From positions 1 to 45,991 of the forward strand of contig JAUXWM010000083.1 in assembly GCA_030681375.1 (NCBI GenBank): DNA of 45,991 nucleotides. Direction: 5' to 3'. This document shows, piece after piece, positions 8,215 through 16,607 of the stretch. Each line of letters begins with the position of its first letter. The first letter of the stretch is position 1. Made by a program: the position numbers and the translations under genes. The stretch is from Gallionella sp. GTDB lineage: Bacteria > Pseudomonadota > Gammaproteobacteria > Burkholderiales > Gallionellaceae. A model generated the notes under the pieces. That model saw only the letters and a list, made by a program, of their open reading frames with translations, searched no databases and was not told the DNA's origin.

Positions 8215-9888
8215 TCACTTGCTGACCTGAAATGACGGCGGCACATAGCCGCTCCCGGCCAGTACGCTCGGCACCGTCGTCGCATTGCCGTCACGCACTG
8301 CATAGTAATGTGGCGACATGATCTCAACACCGGCGGCATCGAATTTTTCCAGAATATTTCTGTGCAGGTTTGAGTAGATGACGGCCATACGTTCGGGATT
8401 CTTGGTATAGGCATTGATCTCGTAACTGACATACCAGTCATCCAGCGAGGTCTGCAACACAAACGGCACAGGCTGACTCAATAACTGCTCGGTAGCCAGT
8501 GCCGCTTCAATTAGCAATGACTGCACCTTTTGCCACGGCACATCGTAACCGATCGTCACCGAAGTATGCAGAATCACTCCAGCCCCCTCCGCTGCAGAAG
8601 TGCTGTAATTGACGATTTGCGCGCCCATCACCAGCGAGTTGGGTATCGTCACCACCACATTCTTGATGGTCATGATGCGCGTGACCAGCAAGGTCTTTTC
8701 AACCACGTCGCCCGTCGTATCCCCAAGCTTGATGCGGTCATTCAATCTGAACGCACGGGTATAGGTCAGGATAATGCCGGCCACGATATTCGAAATAGCC
8801 GATGAAGAGGCGAATGAAATGATCGCGCCCAACACCAAACCCACACCCTGAAAGGCTTCCGAACTGGAACCCGGGATATAGGGATACGCGCTGATCAACG
8901 CCGTCACAATAACCACAAAACGGATGATTTGATAGGTCGGGCGCGCCCAGTCATCATGAAACCATTCAAACTTCAACTCGCCACGTTCAACCAGCTGGAA
9001 CACATAGGAGATCAGCTTGATCGTATAAAATGCGAATACGCCGATGACAAAAATGTAAAACATGTTCGGAATATATTTGACGATCGTGTGAAAGATCGTG
9101 GCGAACGGCGTAATCAGATAGTCAAAGAGTGTTGAGCCCAGAGCGCGAGTCTCGGGAAAGAAGCTGAGTATCAACGGCAGGAAGAAATACCAGCACATCA
9201 AAACGACGAAAATGCGCAACGCTTTCAGCACGAACAACACAACACGCTCAATCCGGCTGGCTGACAGAACCTCAACCCCCTTGAAATACAGCCCTTTGTC
9301 CCAGTAGGCATGCATGCCTGAAGCCTTGTTCCTCAACCAACTAAACGCCCTGTTATTCCAGTGTAGTGCCTGCCACAGGCCGATGATGGAAAAAATCGAC
9401 AAGGCCATGCCTAAGCCATAGGTTTTCCAGGTGTTCCGGGCGCGATAGTCATCCACGGCAATCTGGATGCGTTCCTGCACTTCCTGTGCCAGCAATGCTA
9501 CGGGCTTTCCTACCGCATCAGCATCGCGTTCAGTGAGCACCATCAGCATATTGTCATCCGTGCCTATCCCCAGCCCTTCAGGCAGCGTAATCAGACCGAG
9601 CGGTTTCAACTTCTCCTGACTGTCGGCATAGCTCTGAATGTTTTTCTGAATGATTTCAGCACGATTTTCCGGCTTGAGCGAACCTAGCGGAGTGGTCAGG
9701 ACAACAAAGATTTCGCTATCCGCAAAGCGTACCGGAAATCCGACAGGCGGGGCAACCGCCTGATCCACGGCAACCGACACTGCCGGCACGGCTGACTGAG
9801 CGGCGATATTCTTTTGCTCGGCAGACAGCACCGTGTTTGAACACATCAGCGCAACCAGAGATATCAGCAATACAACTTGTTTCAACAT
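8215..9888 (-). CDS. MscS-family mechanosensitive channel (long form)
   Basis: Inner-membrane channel that opens under membrane tension. A signal peptide (LVALMCSNTVLSA) is followed by a periplasmic domain (about residues 30-150), then at least four hydrophobic helices. The conserved MscS core lies near residues 345-420 (GLVLGAIISFASSSAISNIVAGIILTY, DRIKLGDTTGDV), followed by the cytoplasmic beta and alpha-beta domains. The ATG at 9888 is preceded by GGAGAAGG, a strong ribosome-binding site; an in-frame ATG 18 nt upstream lacks one. At 557 residues it is twice the size of E. coli MscS because of its N-terminal periplasmic part. A second, shorter MscS gene lies 103 bp upstream. Confidence 0.88.
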   Translation of the reverse strand: MLKQVVLLISLVALMCSNTVLSAEQKNIAAQSAVPAVSVAVDQAVAPPVGFPVRFADSEIFVVLTTPLGSLKPENRAEIIQKNIQSYADSQEKLKPLGLITLPEGLGIGTDDNMLMVLTERDADAVGKPVALLAQEVQERIQIAVDDYRARNTWKTYGLGMALSIFSIIGLWQALHWNNRAFSWLRNKASGMHAYWDKGLYFKGVEVLSASRIERVVLFVLKALRIFVVLMCWYFFLPLILSFFPETRALGSTLFDYLITPFATIFHTIVKYIPNMFYIFVIGVFAFYTIKLISYVFQLVERGELKFEWFHDDWARPTYQIIRFVVIVTALISAYPYIPGSSSEAFQGVGLVLGAIISFASSSAISNIVAGIILTYTRAFRLNDRIKLGDTTGDVVEKTLLVTRIMTIKNVVVTIPNSLVMGAQIVNYSTSAAEGAGVILHTSVTIGYDVPWQKVQSLLIEAALATEQLLSQPVPFVLQTSLDDWYVSYEINAYTKNPERMAVIYSNLHRNILEKFDAAGVEIMSPHYYAVRDGNATTVPSVLAGSGYVPPSFQVSK

Positions 9889-9991
9889 AATTCCTTCTCC
9901 GGCCATTCTTTTCAGTTATACAGCAATACATGCGATGGCCCTGCCCTGCGCCCCGATCATGGCCCGGGCGCACATACACCCAACGCGGGGA

Positions 9992-10906
9992 TCAGGCCTG
10001 AGAATTGCGTTTCTCGATTTGCAGTGACAAGGGTGGCAAATCAGAAAGTTCCACCGTAGTAGAACCTATCTGCACTTTGCCATTGGTTTCCTCTATCCCA
10101 GCCAGAATGCGGGTAAATAATCGGTCTTTGGTACTCCTGCGAACGCGATAATCCACCACATAACGCAAGGTAAACTCGATATAGTTAGAGTCGAAACTCA
10201 TCGTCACCGTGGGTTCCAGACTGGCCTCCTCGACGCGATAATGGCGCACAAAATTGCGCCATGCTTCCTGCGCCGCCTCGCTGATTTCCGACAATGAGGA
10301 ACCTGCCGCCTGTTCAATGATGCTGCGCGCCAGTTTATGGTCGGATACCGTTCTCACCGGAATAACGATTTCATCCCACAAAAAGGGGAAGTCCGTGGTG
10401 TAATTAAGAATGTTTTCCTTGAATAGCAGACTATTCGACAAACGTATCAGGCGACCATTGTATAAATCCGCCTTCACCCATGATCCGCACTCCATTACCG
10501 TGGTGAACAGTATTCCAATGTCGATCACGTCGCCCATGATGCCGCCCATCTGTATCCGTTCGCCGGGCTTATACAAACCCCAGAATGACAGGGCGAGCCA
10601 GCCGATGAAACTTTGTATCACTTCGCGCAATGCAAAACCGATACCTACACTGAGCGCACCGATGATGACTGTCAGGTTAGTCATCTGCGCACTGAAGATA
10701 GTCAGGATGACCCCCAGAACGAGCACACTACCCGTCAGGCCGATAGTCTTGCGCATTTTGTAGCGCAGATCCTTGTTATCGATTTTTTTCGAGGCGGCCG
10801 CCTGTGCAATGCGCACCACCAGAAAAATTAGCAGCGTAGCTAACAGCGCCTCCACTCCTTTCATGAAAAGCGGGTGCGAAATAATATTACTGAGTAGGAA
10901 TTCCAT
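9992..10906 (-). CDS. MscS-family mechanosensitive channel (short form)
   Basis: A 304-residue MscS homologue. Two N-terminal hydrophobic helices (LLATLLIFLVV, and GSVLVLGVILTIFSA) precede the pore-lining region (VIIGALSVGIGFALREVI, then GWLALSFWGLYKPGERI) and the cytoplasmic domain. The glycine- and alanine-rich pore helix is well kept, so it should be functional. It differs strongly from its neighbour and is not a recent duplicate. Both are on the minus strand and may be cotranscribed. The start at 10906 gives the normal short N-terminus. Confidence 0.87.
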   Translation of the reverse strand: MEFLLSNIISHPLFMKGVEALLATLLIFLVVRIAQAAASKKIDNKDLRYKMRKTIGLTGSVLVLGVILTIFSAQMTNLTVIIGALSVGIGFALREVIQSFIGWLALSFWGLYKPGERIQMGGIMGDVIDIGILFTTVMECGSWVKADLYNGRLIRLSNSLLFKENILNYTTDFPFLWDEIVIPVRTVSDHKLARSIIEQAAGSSLSEISEAAQEAWRNFVRHYRVEEASLEPTVTMSFDSNYIEFTLRYVVDYRVRRSTKDRLFTRILAGIEETNGKVQIGSTTVELSDLPPLSLQIEKRNSQA

Positions 10907-11209
10907 TATATTTTTACGGCGCTATAGGTTTCGAACAAGGAAGAGCCCATTTACATTCATTCTGCCGCGAGCCACTAAGCACGGCTGACCGATGCGCGCA
11001 TTATGCCACTGTTTTCTCGCAAGCACGCCCCCCGAATACCGGACTGAATTCGCATGCTTCACCCGGGCGCGGCAAGGTATTTTTTGCCACTTTCAATTAA
11101 AACATTAGGCATATAATCACTTGCCTAGTCGCCACCCATTACCCAGATTCAATTCATGTCCATAAGGTAGCAAGGCGCTTGATGCGGCTCTAATTTGGAG
11201 GATGACACC
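10907..11209 (+). promoter_or_regulatory. Divergent intergenic region; candidate promoter of DUF302-cytochrome operon
   Basis: This 303-bp gap separates the divergent MscS and DUF302 genes. A perfect TATAAT lies at 11112-11117, about 93 bp before the DUF302 ATG; the -35 region is poor (CTTTCA with a 16-bp spacer is the best fit), which suggests an activator. A strong ribosome-binding site (GGAGG) lies at 11196-11200. I see no coding potential and no clear RegA box here. Confidence 0.45.
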
Positions 11210-11758
11210 ATGCTTAAGGTCATTGGAGGTTTTATCGCGGGAATGCTCGTTGTTGCCGTGCTGGGCTACAACTTCATGGGAAGCCTGATGTTCCGGGAAA
11301 TTCCCAGTCCGTTCGGCGTGGAAGAGACCGTCGCCCGCATCCAGCAGAACATCCAGAGCACCGGCAACGGCTGGGCGTTATCCGGTCTGCGCAATCCGGG
11401 CAAGGCTGTCGAAGCCGATGGCGGCAACACCTTGCCGGTGATGATGATCGAAGCCTGCAGCACCCGATATTCCGGCCCCATACTCAAGGACGACTCAGTC
11501 CGCTTTCTGTCCATCCTGATGCCCTGCAAAATATCTGTTTACAAGAAGAATGACGGCGCAACCTATATCGGCATGATGAATGCTGGACTGATGGGCCGGA
11601 TGTTTGGGCCCATGGTGGGTGAGACCATGGGCCACGTCGCAGAAGATCAGGAGAAATTCGTCCAGTTCGATGCGAGCAAGCCCGCCCCTGCAATGATCAA
11701 GGCTACGCCGGGCGGTGGTGCTGGCGATTCCGGCAGCGGCGCGGCGGGCGGTTGCTAA
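11210..11758 (+). CDS. DUF302-domain membrane-anchored protein
   Basis: A 182-residue protein with an N-terminal hydrophobic anchor or uncleaved signal (IGGFIAGMLVVAVLGYNFMG) and a DUF302-like domain (FGVEETVARIQQNI... through SILMPCKISVYKKNDGATYIGMMN). The Cys pairs (EACS, MPCK) might hold a ligand or a metal. The C-terminus is Gly-rich and ends in Cys (AGGC). The ATG at 11210 follows GGAGG. The gene lies 52 bp upstream of the octahaem cytochrome and is probably cotranscribed with it. DUF302 proteins recur near sulfur and respiratory genes, which fits, but the function is unknown. Confidence 0.75.
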   Translation: MLKVIGGFIAGMLVVAVLGYNFMGSLMFREIPSPFGVEETVARIQQNIQSTGNGWALSGLRNPGKAVEADGGNTLPVMMIEACSTRYSGPILKDDSVRFLSILMPCKISVYKKNDGATYIGMMNAGLMGRMFGPMVGETMGHVAEDQEKFVQFDASKPAPAMIKATPGGGAGDSGSGAAGGC

Positions 11759-11810
11759 CCCGGCAAAAAACACCCGCCTGCATCAAACCGGAAAAGTCAA
11801 AGGAAACTTC

Positions 11811-13442
11811 ATGCTATCTGGAAAAATAATCTTGCTGTCGGCGCTGGTCAGTTGCGCCATGCTGACGACGATGAGCACGTTTTCCGCGCCCGCCCAATCC
11901 GATGCCATGTCAGCCGCCACCCCGCTCACCCGACAAAAGAGCGCTTCCACGGCAGATCACAGCAAGTTCAAAGAGCTGGACCAGGCTTTCAAGACCGGCC
12001 CTGAAGTCACTGTAGCCTGTTTGATTTGCCACACTGAAGCGGCCAAACAGGTGCAGCACACCAAACACTGGACATGGGAGTCCGTTGACCCTAAGACGGG
12101 GCAGAAACGCGGCAAGAAAAACATCATCAACAACTACTGCACCTCCCCTGTCTCCAACGAGAAGGATTGCATGGCCTGCCACGCGGGATACGGATGGCAA
12201 GATAGCAGCTTCGACTTCACGATAGAGAAAAATGTGGACTGCCTGGTGTGCCACGACACAACGGCCACTTACCGGAAATTGCCGGGCGATGCCGGCCACC
12301 CGATTTATGAACGCCGTGAATTCCCGCCCAAATCAGGCAAATTTGTCGATCCCGCCGACCTGAAGAAAATAGCGCAAAACATAGGCAAACCCAGTCGCAG
12401 CAACTGTGGTTCCTGCCATTTCTTCGGTGCGGGCGCCAACGGCGCCAAGCACGGCGATCTGGACAGCAGTTTGCAGCATCCCAACAAATATCTCGACGTA
12501 CACATGGATGAGAAAGGGCTTAATTTCGACTGCACGACCTGCCATGCCACATCAAGCCATGAGGTATCAGGCAGCCGTTACAACATGGCAGCCGCGACCA
12601 AAGGGCCGGCACACATCCGCGGCAATCCCGACAGCTCGCCGGCTGCGTGCCAGTCCTGCCACGGCAACAAACCCCACCCGCAGCATATGACCAAACTCAA
12701 TCAACACACGGCAAAAATAGCCTGCCAGACCTGCCATATCCCGGAATACGCACGCAATGACATCGGCACCGAACTGAGCTGGGACTGGTCGAAAGCCACC
12801 CGAATGGGCGAAGATGGCAAACCTTTCGTACGCAAGGACAGTGCCGGACGGCGCGCCTTCGACTCCAAAAAAGGCGAGTGGGTGTGGGATTCCTACGTCA
12901 TCCCCGAATACCGCTGGCTCAATGGCGTTTCCACCTATACGGTGATAGGCGACAAGATCGACCCGGGCAAGACCGTGCAAATCAATGAAGTGGGCGGCAG
13001 CCCGAACGATCCGGATTCACGCATCTGGCCGACCAAGGTGCATCGCGGCAAGCAGCCCTATGACACAGTCAATAACACCCTGACCGTTCAACACACCGCC
13101 GGCGAAGACGATACTGCGCTGTGGCACAACTACGACTGGCAAAAAGCCATCCGCGCCGGGATGAAAGCAGCCAATCTGCCCTACAGCGGAAATTTTGATT
13201 TCGTCAGTACCGAGCTGACCTGGCCTGTCACCCACATGGTTGCCCCCAAAGAAGACGCGCTAAGCTGCGCCCAGTGCCACAGCAAAAACGGCAGGCTGAA
13301 AGACATTCAGGGGGTGTACATGCCGTCCCGCGATGCCAACAAATTGCTCGACACGGCGGGTTGGGCACTGGCGCTGCTGACCCTGATCGGCGTGTTGATC
13401 CACGCAGGCATCCGTATCCTTACCAGCAAGAAAGCAGGGTAA
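11811..13442 (+). CDS. Octahaem cytochrome c, tetrathionate reductase (Otr) type
   Basis: A 543-residue exported multihaem cytochrome. After a signal peptide (about 1-26) come eight CxxCH sites: CLICH 70, CMACH 120, CLVCH 144, CGSCH 199, CTTCH 241, CQSCH 280, CQTCH 305 and CAQCH 486. Spacing and motifs such as NYCTSPVSNEKDC and HAGYG resemble the Shewanella octahaem tetrathionate reductase, which reduces tetrathionate and in vitro nitrite and hydroxylamine. Unlike that soluble protein, this one ends in a membrane helix (about 515-536, WALALLTLIGVLIHAGI) and a KK tail. With the cytochrome b gene 4 bp downstream, it probably forms a membrane complex that exchanges electrons with the quinone pool on the periplasmic side. 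The substrate and direction are unproven. Confidence 0.85.
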   Translation: MLSGKIILLSALVSCAMLTTMSTFSAPAQSDAMSAATPLTRQKSASTADHSKFKELDQAFKTGPEVTVACLICHTEAAKQVQHTKHWTWESVDPKTGQKRGKKNIINNYCTSPVSNEKDCMACHAGYGWQDSSFDFTIEKNVDCLVCHDTTATYRKLPGDAGHPIYERREFPPKSGKFVDPADLKKIAQNIGKPSRSNCGSCHFFGAGANGAKHGDLDSSLQHPNKYLDVHMDEKGLNFDCTTCHATSSHEVSGSRYNMAAATKGPAHIRGNPDSSPAACQSCHGNKPHPQHMTKLNQHTAKIACQTCHIPEYARNDIGTELSWDWSKATRMGEDGKPFVRKDSAGRRAFDSKKGEWVWDSYVIPEYRWLNGVSTYTVIGDKIDPGKTVQINEVGGSPNDPDSRIWPTKVHRGKQPYDTVNNTLTVQHTAGEDDTALWHNYDWQKAIRAGMKAANLPYSGNFDFVSTELTWPVTHMVAPKEDALSCAQCHSKNGRLKDIQGVYMPSRDANKLLDTAGWALALLTLIGVLIHAGIRILTSKKAG

Positions 13443-13446
13443 TAGC

Positions 13447-14049
13447 ATGGCAACAAATAAAATATACGTGTTCAAACGTTTCGAGCGTTTCTGGCACTGG
13501 TCTCAGGCCATGCTCATCATCTTCATGCTCATTACCGGCTTCGAGGTGCATGGTTCCTACCAGCTATTTGGCTTCGGCAGGGCGGTGGAGTTGCACACCC
13601 TCTCCGCGTGGACGCTGATCGGTCTGTGGGTGTTCGCCATCTTCTGGCACTTCACCACGGGTGAATGGAAACAATACATTCCGACCACCGAGAAAATGAT
13701 GGCCATGATCCAGTTCTATTCGGTCGGCATCTTCAAAGGCGCACCGCACCCCTTCCGCCCGACGACTCTGAAAAAACACAATCCCTTGCAGCGACTGGCC
13801 TATCTCGGCGTATTACTGTTAATCGGCCCGCTGCTCTGGCTGACCGGATGGTTCTACCTGTTCTATGCTGAATGGCAGGCGTGGGGAGTGGGCAGCTTCC
13901 TGTCGCTGGAATGGGTGGCCCTCTTCCACACGGCGGGTGCCTTTATGATGCTGTCTTTCCTGATCGCCCATGTTTACCTGACCACGACCGGCCACACCCC
14001 GACCTCACACATCAAGGCGATGCTCACAGGCTGGGAAGAAGTGGATTAA
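13447..14049 (+). CDS. Di-haem cytochrome b subunit (b561/FdhI-like)
   Basis: A 200-residue membrane protein with about four helices that resembles formate dehydrogenase gamma and thiosulfate reductase cytochrome b subunits. Likely haem-ligand histidines sit in helices: RFWHWSQAML (helix 1), VELHTLSAWTLIGL and FWHFTTGEW (helix 2), and LFHTAGAFMMLSFLIAHVYLTTTGH (helix 4). It starts 4 bp after the octahaem cytochrome, so the two are translationally coupled. It should pass electrons between quinol and the octahaem subunit. It is the last intact gene of the operon. Confidence 0.87.
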   Translation: MATNKIYVFKRFERFWHWSQAMLIIFMLITGFEVHGSYQLFGFGRAVELHTLSAWTLIGLWVFAIFWHFTTGEWKQYIPTTEKMMAMIQFYSVGIFKGAPHPFRPTTLKKHNPLQRLAYLGVLLLIGPLLWLTGWFYLFYAEWQAWGVGSFLSLEWVALFHTAGAFMMLSFLIAHVYLTTTGHTPTSHIKAMLTGWEEVD

Positions 14050-14084
14050 GCCGTTCGTTGATCCTTAAAAACGCACTCCCCCGC

Positions 14085-14512
14085 CTATTTTCCTGACCGT
14101 GCGCTCACGTCACGCAACAAGGGCAAATACTGCGACCACCCCGAAATGGCGCCCACATGCGAAAACACCACGATCCCGTGTTTATCCAGAATATAGGTGG
14201 TCGGAAACGCAGCCGCCATGTCGCGATCGCCTACCGTCAATCCGTCAGCCAGCGGAAGCGCATCACCCGACTTGTCCTGCACGCCCGAATCGTACAGCGG
14301 AAGTTCAAAGTGCTGTTGCCGCGCCCACCGACGAATTTTCCGGCCGAAAGAAATCCACGGTAGCCCTCCATACCGGCACTGTCGAGATGCGGAACGGCTG
14401 TGACATCATTCAATGCGGCAGCACGCGATGGCTGGGACGGCAGAATGAAAAAAATTGCAGTCAGGATCGCTGACTGCAATAAATTCAAACCTGCGCTATT
14501 TTTCACTCGCAC
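14085..14512 (-). pseudogene. Broken TlpA/DsbE-like thioredoxin gene
   Basis: Two reading frames together look like a damaged gene. The 3' part (14085 to about 14339) encodes the C-terminal half of a TlpA-like thioredoxin (RRWARQQHFELPLYDSG, FPTTYILDKHGIVVFSHVGA, LPLLRDV). The part holding the WCxxC active site is absent. The 5' part, in another frame, encodes a signal peptide (ILTAIFFILPSQPSRAAA) and VPHLDSAGMEGYRGFLSAG, which does not belong to a thioredoxin fold. The likely history is a deletion that fused the start of a small secreted protein gene to the end of a tlpA gene, out of frame. A GTG near 14506-14512 would start the 5' piece. Confidence 0.6.
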
Positions 14513-14555
14513 CCTACACTCGCCCACATCAACCGTGCGCGAGCTGTGCGTTAAT

Positions 14556-15026
14556 TCAATGATGCATGTGTTCATCATGCTTAGGCGCAGTCCGGGTTCC
14601 GGTCAGTGGGATCACATCAGCCTTGACTGCGATCTTCAATACCTCTTTGGCGACTTTGATATTCAGAATCAAAGGCACGCTTTCACCGGCTTTGAGCGGT
14701 GCCTTAAGCCCGATCAGCATCAGATGATATCCGCTCTTCCCCAGATCAACGCGCTTACCGGCTGGCAACGCGAGCGATTCGACTGCGCGCATTTTCATCA
14801 TGCCGTTTTCATGCGTCATGCTGTGCAATTCGGCCGTCTTGCAACTCGTGCTGGAAACGCCAATCAACGTTGCCTCTTTTACGCTGCTAATCGCCAAATC
14901 CACCATGGCAACATCCTGACCGGGCGCGGTAGCGCGCGACCAGGCAGCTTCGACCTGAATGTCGCCCGCATAAACAGCGCCACTAAACAACATTGCGCCC
15001 AGCAGAGCACTGATAATCTTATTCAT
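14556..15026 (-). CDS. PCu(A)C copper chaperone
   Basis: A 156-residue periplasmic protein with a signal peptide (MNKIISALLGAMLFSGAVYA). It has the copper site of the PCu(A)C family: HSMTHENGMMKM followed about 20 residues later by YHLML, supplying His and Met ligands for Cu(I). The C-terminus is His-rich (KHDEHMHH) and may bind more copper. The family delivers copper to the CuA centre of cytochrome c oxidase. The broken TlpA gene lies directly downstream on the same strand; PCu(A)C and TlpA/Sco-type proteins often act together, so this locus may once have been a complete copper-delivery pair. Confidence 0.92.
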   Translation of the reverse strand: MNKIISALLGAMLFSGAVYAGDIQVEAAWSRATAPGQDVAMVDLAISSVKEATLIGVSSTSCKTAELHSMTHENGMMKMRAVESLALPAGKRVDLGKSGYHLMLIGLKAPLKAGESVPLILNIKVAKEVLKIAVKADVIPLTGTRTAPKHDEHMHH

Positions 15027-15058
15027 GATGAATTTTCCGTCAAATTTTAAGAAAGCGA

Positions 15059-15087
15059 ATTATACGCGGCGCAAATCCAATAGAGAA
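15059..15087 (-). promoter_or_regulatory. Candidate promoter of PCu(A)C gene
   Basis: On the minus strand a perfect TATAAT (15059-15064) lies 17 bp after TTCTCT, a weak -35 box, and about 33 bp before the ATG at 15026. The rest of the gap up to the RegA-type palindrome shows no recognisable coding or regulatory sequence. Confidence 0.45.
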
Positions 15088-15272
15088 TGAAAAATGCCAA
15101 AAGCCGCATCGCATTTCCGGTCAGGCACTGGCCGTGAAAATCACGGCGGCGGGCTGTTTGTGCTACTTTCGGGAGGAGACACAATACTGGGATTCAATAT
15201 CAACCCACCCCGAAAACACGGATGCAAGCATTTTGGCAGGACAAATTATTATCCGAATAAATCGGTTTGCAA

Positions 15273-15320
15273 ATGCGGCATATTGTCGCACCCTCGCACA
15301 GCTGCGACAATATGCCGCAT
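15273..15320. promoter_or_regulatory. Paired RegA/RegR-type boxes as an 18-bp inverted repeat
   Basis: ATGCGGCATATTGTCGCA (15273-15290) and its exact reverse complement (15303-15320) flank a 12-nt spacer. Each arm contains GCGGCATATTGTCGC, which fits the RegR/RegA/RoxR recognition pattern G-N-G-R-C-R-T-T-N-N-G-N-C-G-C at all but one defined position. The repeat ends 33 bp before the regB ATG, so autoregulation by RegA is likely. As RNA it could also form a stable hairpin. Confidence 0.75.
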
Positions 15321-15353
15321 CTATCTGCGCCAGACAACTATTACAATCGCGCC

Positions 15354-16607
15354 ATGAACCTATTTTCCACCCTGCCCGGACATATCCAGTTACGCCGTCT
15401 GGTTAACTTGCGCAGCCTGACTGTCTCGGCACAATTGATCACACTGCTCGCCGCATGGCAGATACTGGAAATGGATCTGCAGTGGTTGCACATGCTGACC
15501 GGCATCGCAGCGCTTACCCTGTTCAATATTTTCTCCCTGCTGCGCCTGCGTAACAATAAGCCTGTCTCCCACCTTGAACTGTTTATACAACTGGGCTGCG
15601 ATGTGCTAGCGCTCAGCGTCCTGCTGTATTACGCGGGAGGTTCGACCAACCCGTTTGTTTCGCTGTATCTGCTGCCGCTGGTGATTGCCGCCGCCACCCT
15701 GCCCTCCCGTTTCACCTGGGCCATGGCTGCGCTCACCACGGCGTGCTACAGCCTGCTGATGGTTTATTACATTCCACTGCCGCACAATCACCAGGACATG
15801 GATAGCGCCTTCAATACGCATGTCATGGGCATGTGGCTGGGCTTTGTCATCAGTGCGGTAGTCGTTGCCTATTTCGTGGTAAAAATGGCCGAGGCCGTAC
15901 GCAGCCGGGATGAATTGCTGGCACAGGTGCGTGAAGAAATTTTACGCAATGAGCGTATCGTGGCTCTCGGTACGCAAGCCGCCGGTGCAGCACACGAACT
16001 GGGCACGCCGCTGTCTACGATGGCGGTGGTTATAGGCGAATTACAGCATGATGCAGATGCCAGCCCGGCCGAATTGCGCGAAAGCCTGACCCTGCTCGAC
16101 GAGCAGGTGCGAAGTTGCAAGCGCATTCTTGACAAAATTATGCTGACCGCCCAGGGCAGCGGCGCAACCACATTACAAACAGCCGATGATTTAATGGCGG
16201 AAGTACTAGATGAATGGCAGCTACTCAGACCCGCCGCAAATTATCAGTACAACAGCAGCCCTCAGCCTGCTCCACGCATCAGCGTGGATGTCACCTTGCG
16301 TGCCGCGCTGATGAACCTGCTCAACAATGCAGCCGATGCCAGTCCGCAAGCGATTGAAATCAACGCGCTATGGGATAGCGCTAATTTCATACTGAAAATT
16401 CACGATAACGGCGCGGGTCTGAGCAATGAAGTCGCGCTCAAGGCCGGCTCGGCCTTCTTCACCACCAAGCCAGAGGGACGCGGCCTGGGACTGTTCCTCG
16501 CCAATGCGACACTGGAACGCATGGGCGGGACAGTACGCCTGTTTAACCGTGAGCACGGCGGAGCAACCACCGAACTGATCCTGCCTGTCACCGGAGCTGC
16601 GCCATGA
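15354..16607 (+). CDS. regB: Redox sensor histidine kinase RegB/PrrB/RoxS
   Basis: A 417-residue inner-membrane sensor kinase with about six N-terminal helices. The quinone-binding heptapeptide GGSTNPF of the family is at residues 95-101. The H-box is GAAHELGTPLSTMAVV with His214 as the phosphorylation site, and the redox-active Cys of RegB corresponds to Cys255 (QVRSCKRIL). N (NLLNNAADASP) and G (GRGLGLFLA) boxes are intact. It should sense respiratory redox state via the ubiquinone pool and phosphorylate RegA. ATG 15354 was chosen because upstream in-frame codons run through the palindrome. Its stop overlaps the regA start by 4 nt (ATGA). Confidence 0.95.
   Translation: MNLFSTLPGHIQLRRLVNLRSLTVSAQLITLLAAWQILEMDLQWLHMLTGIAALTLFNIFSLLRLRNNKPVSHLELFIQLGCDVLALSVLLYYAGGSTNPFVSLYLLPLVIAAATLPSRFTWAMAALTTACYSLLMVYYIPLPHNHQDMDSAFNTHVMGMWLGFVISAVVVAYFVVKMAEAVRSRDELLAQVREEILRNERIVALGTQAAGAAHELGTPLSTMAVVIGELQHDADASPAELRESLTLLDEQVRSCKRILDKIMLTAQGSGATTLQTADDLMAEVLDEWQLLRPAANYQYNSSPQPAPRISVDVTLRAALMNLLNNAADASPQAIEINALWDSANFILKIHDNGAGLSNEVALKAGSAFFTTKPEGRGLGLFLANATLERMGGTVRLFNREHGGATTELILPVTGAAP

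Noticed and set aside
11085..11117. TTGCCA and TATAAT as a full sigma-70 promoter before the DUF302 gene
   Set aside because: The spacing is 22 bp, too long; only the -10 element is kept as a candidate.
15094..15357. Short plus-strand frames before regB
   Set aside because: No homology or ribosome-binding site, and they run through the RegA palindrome.
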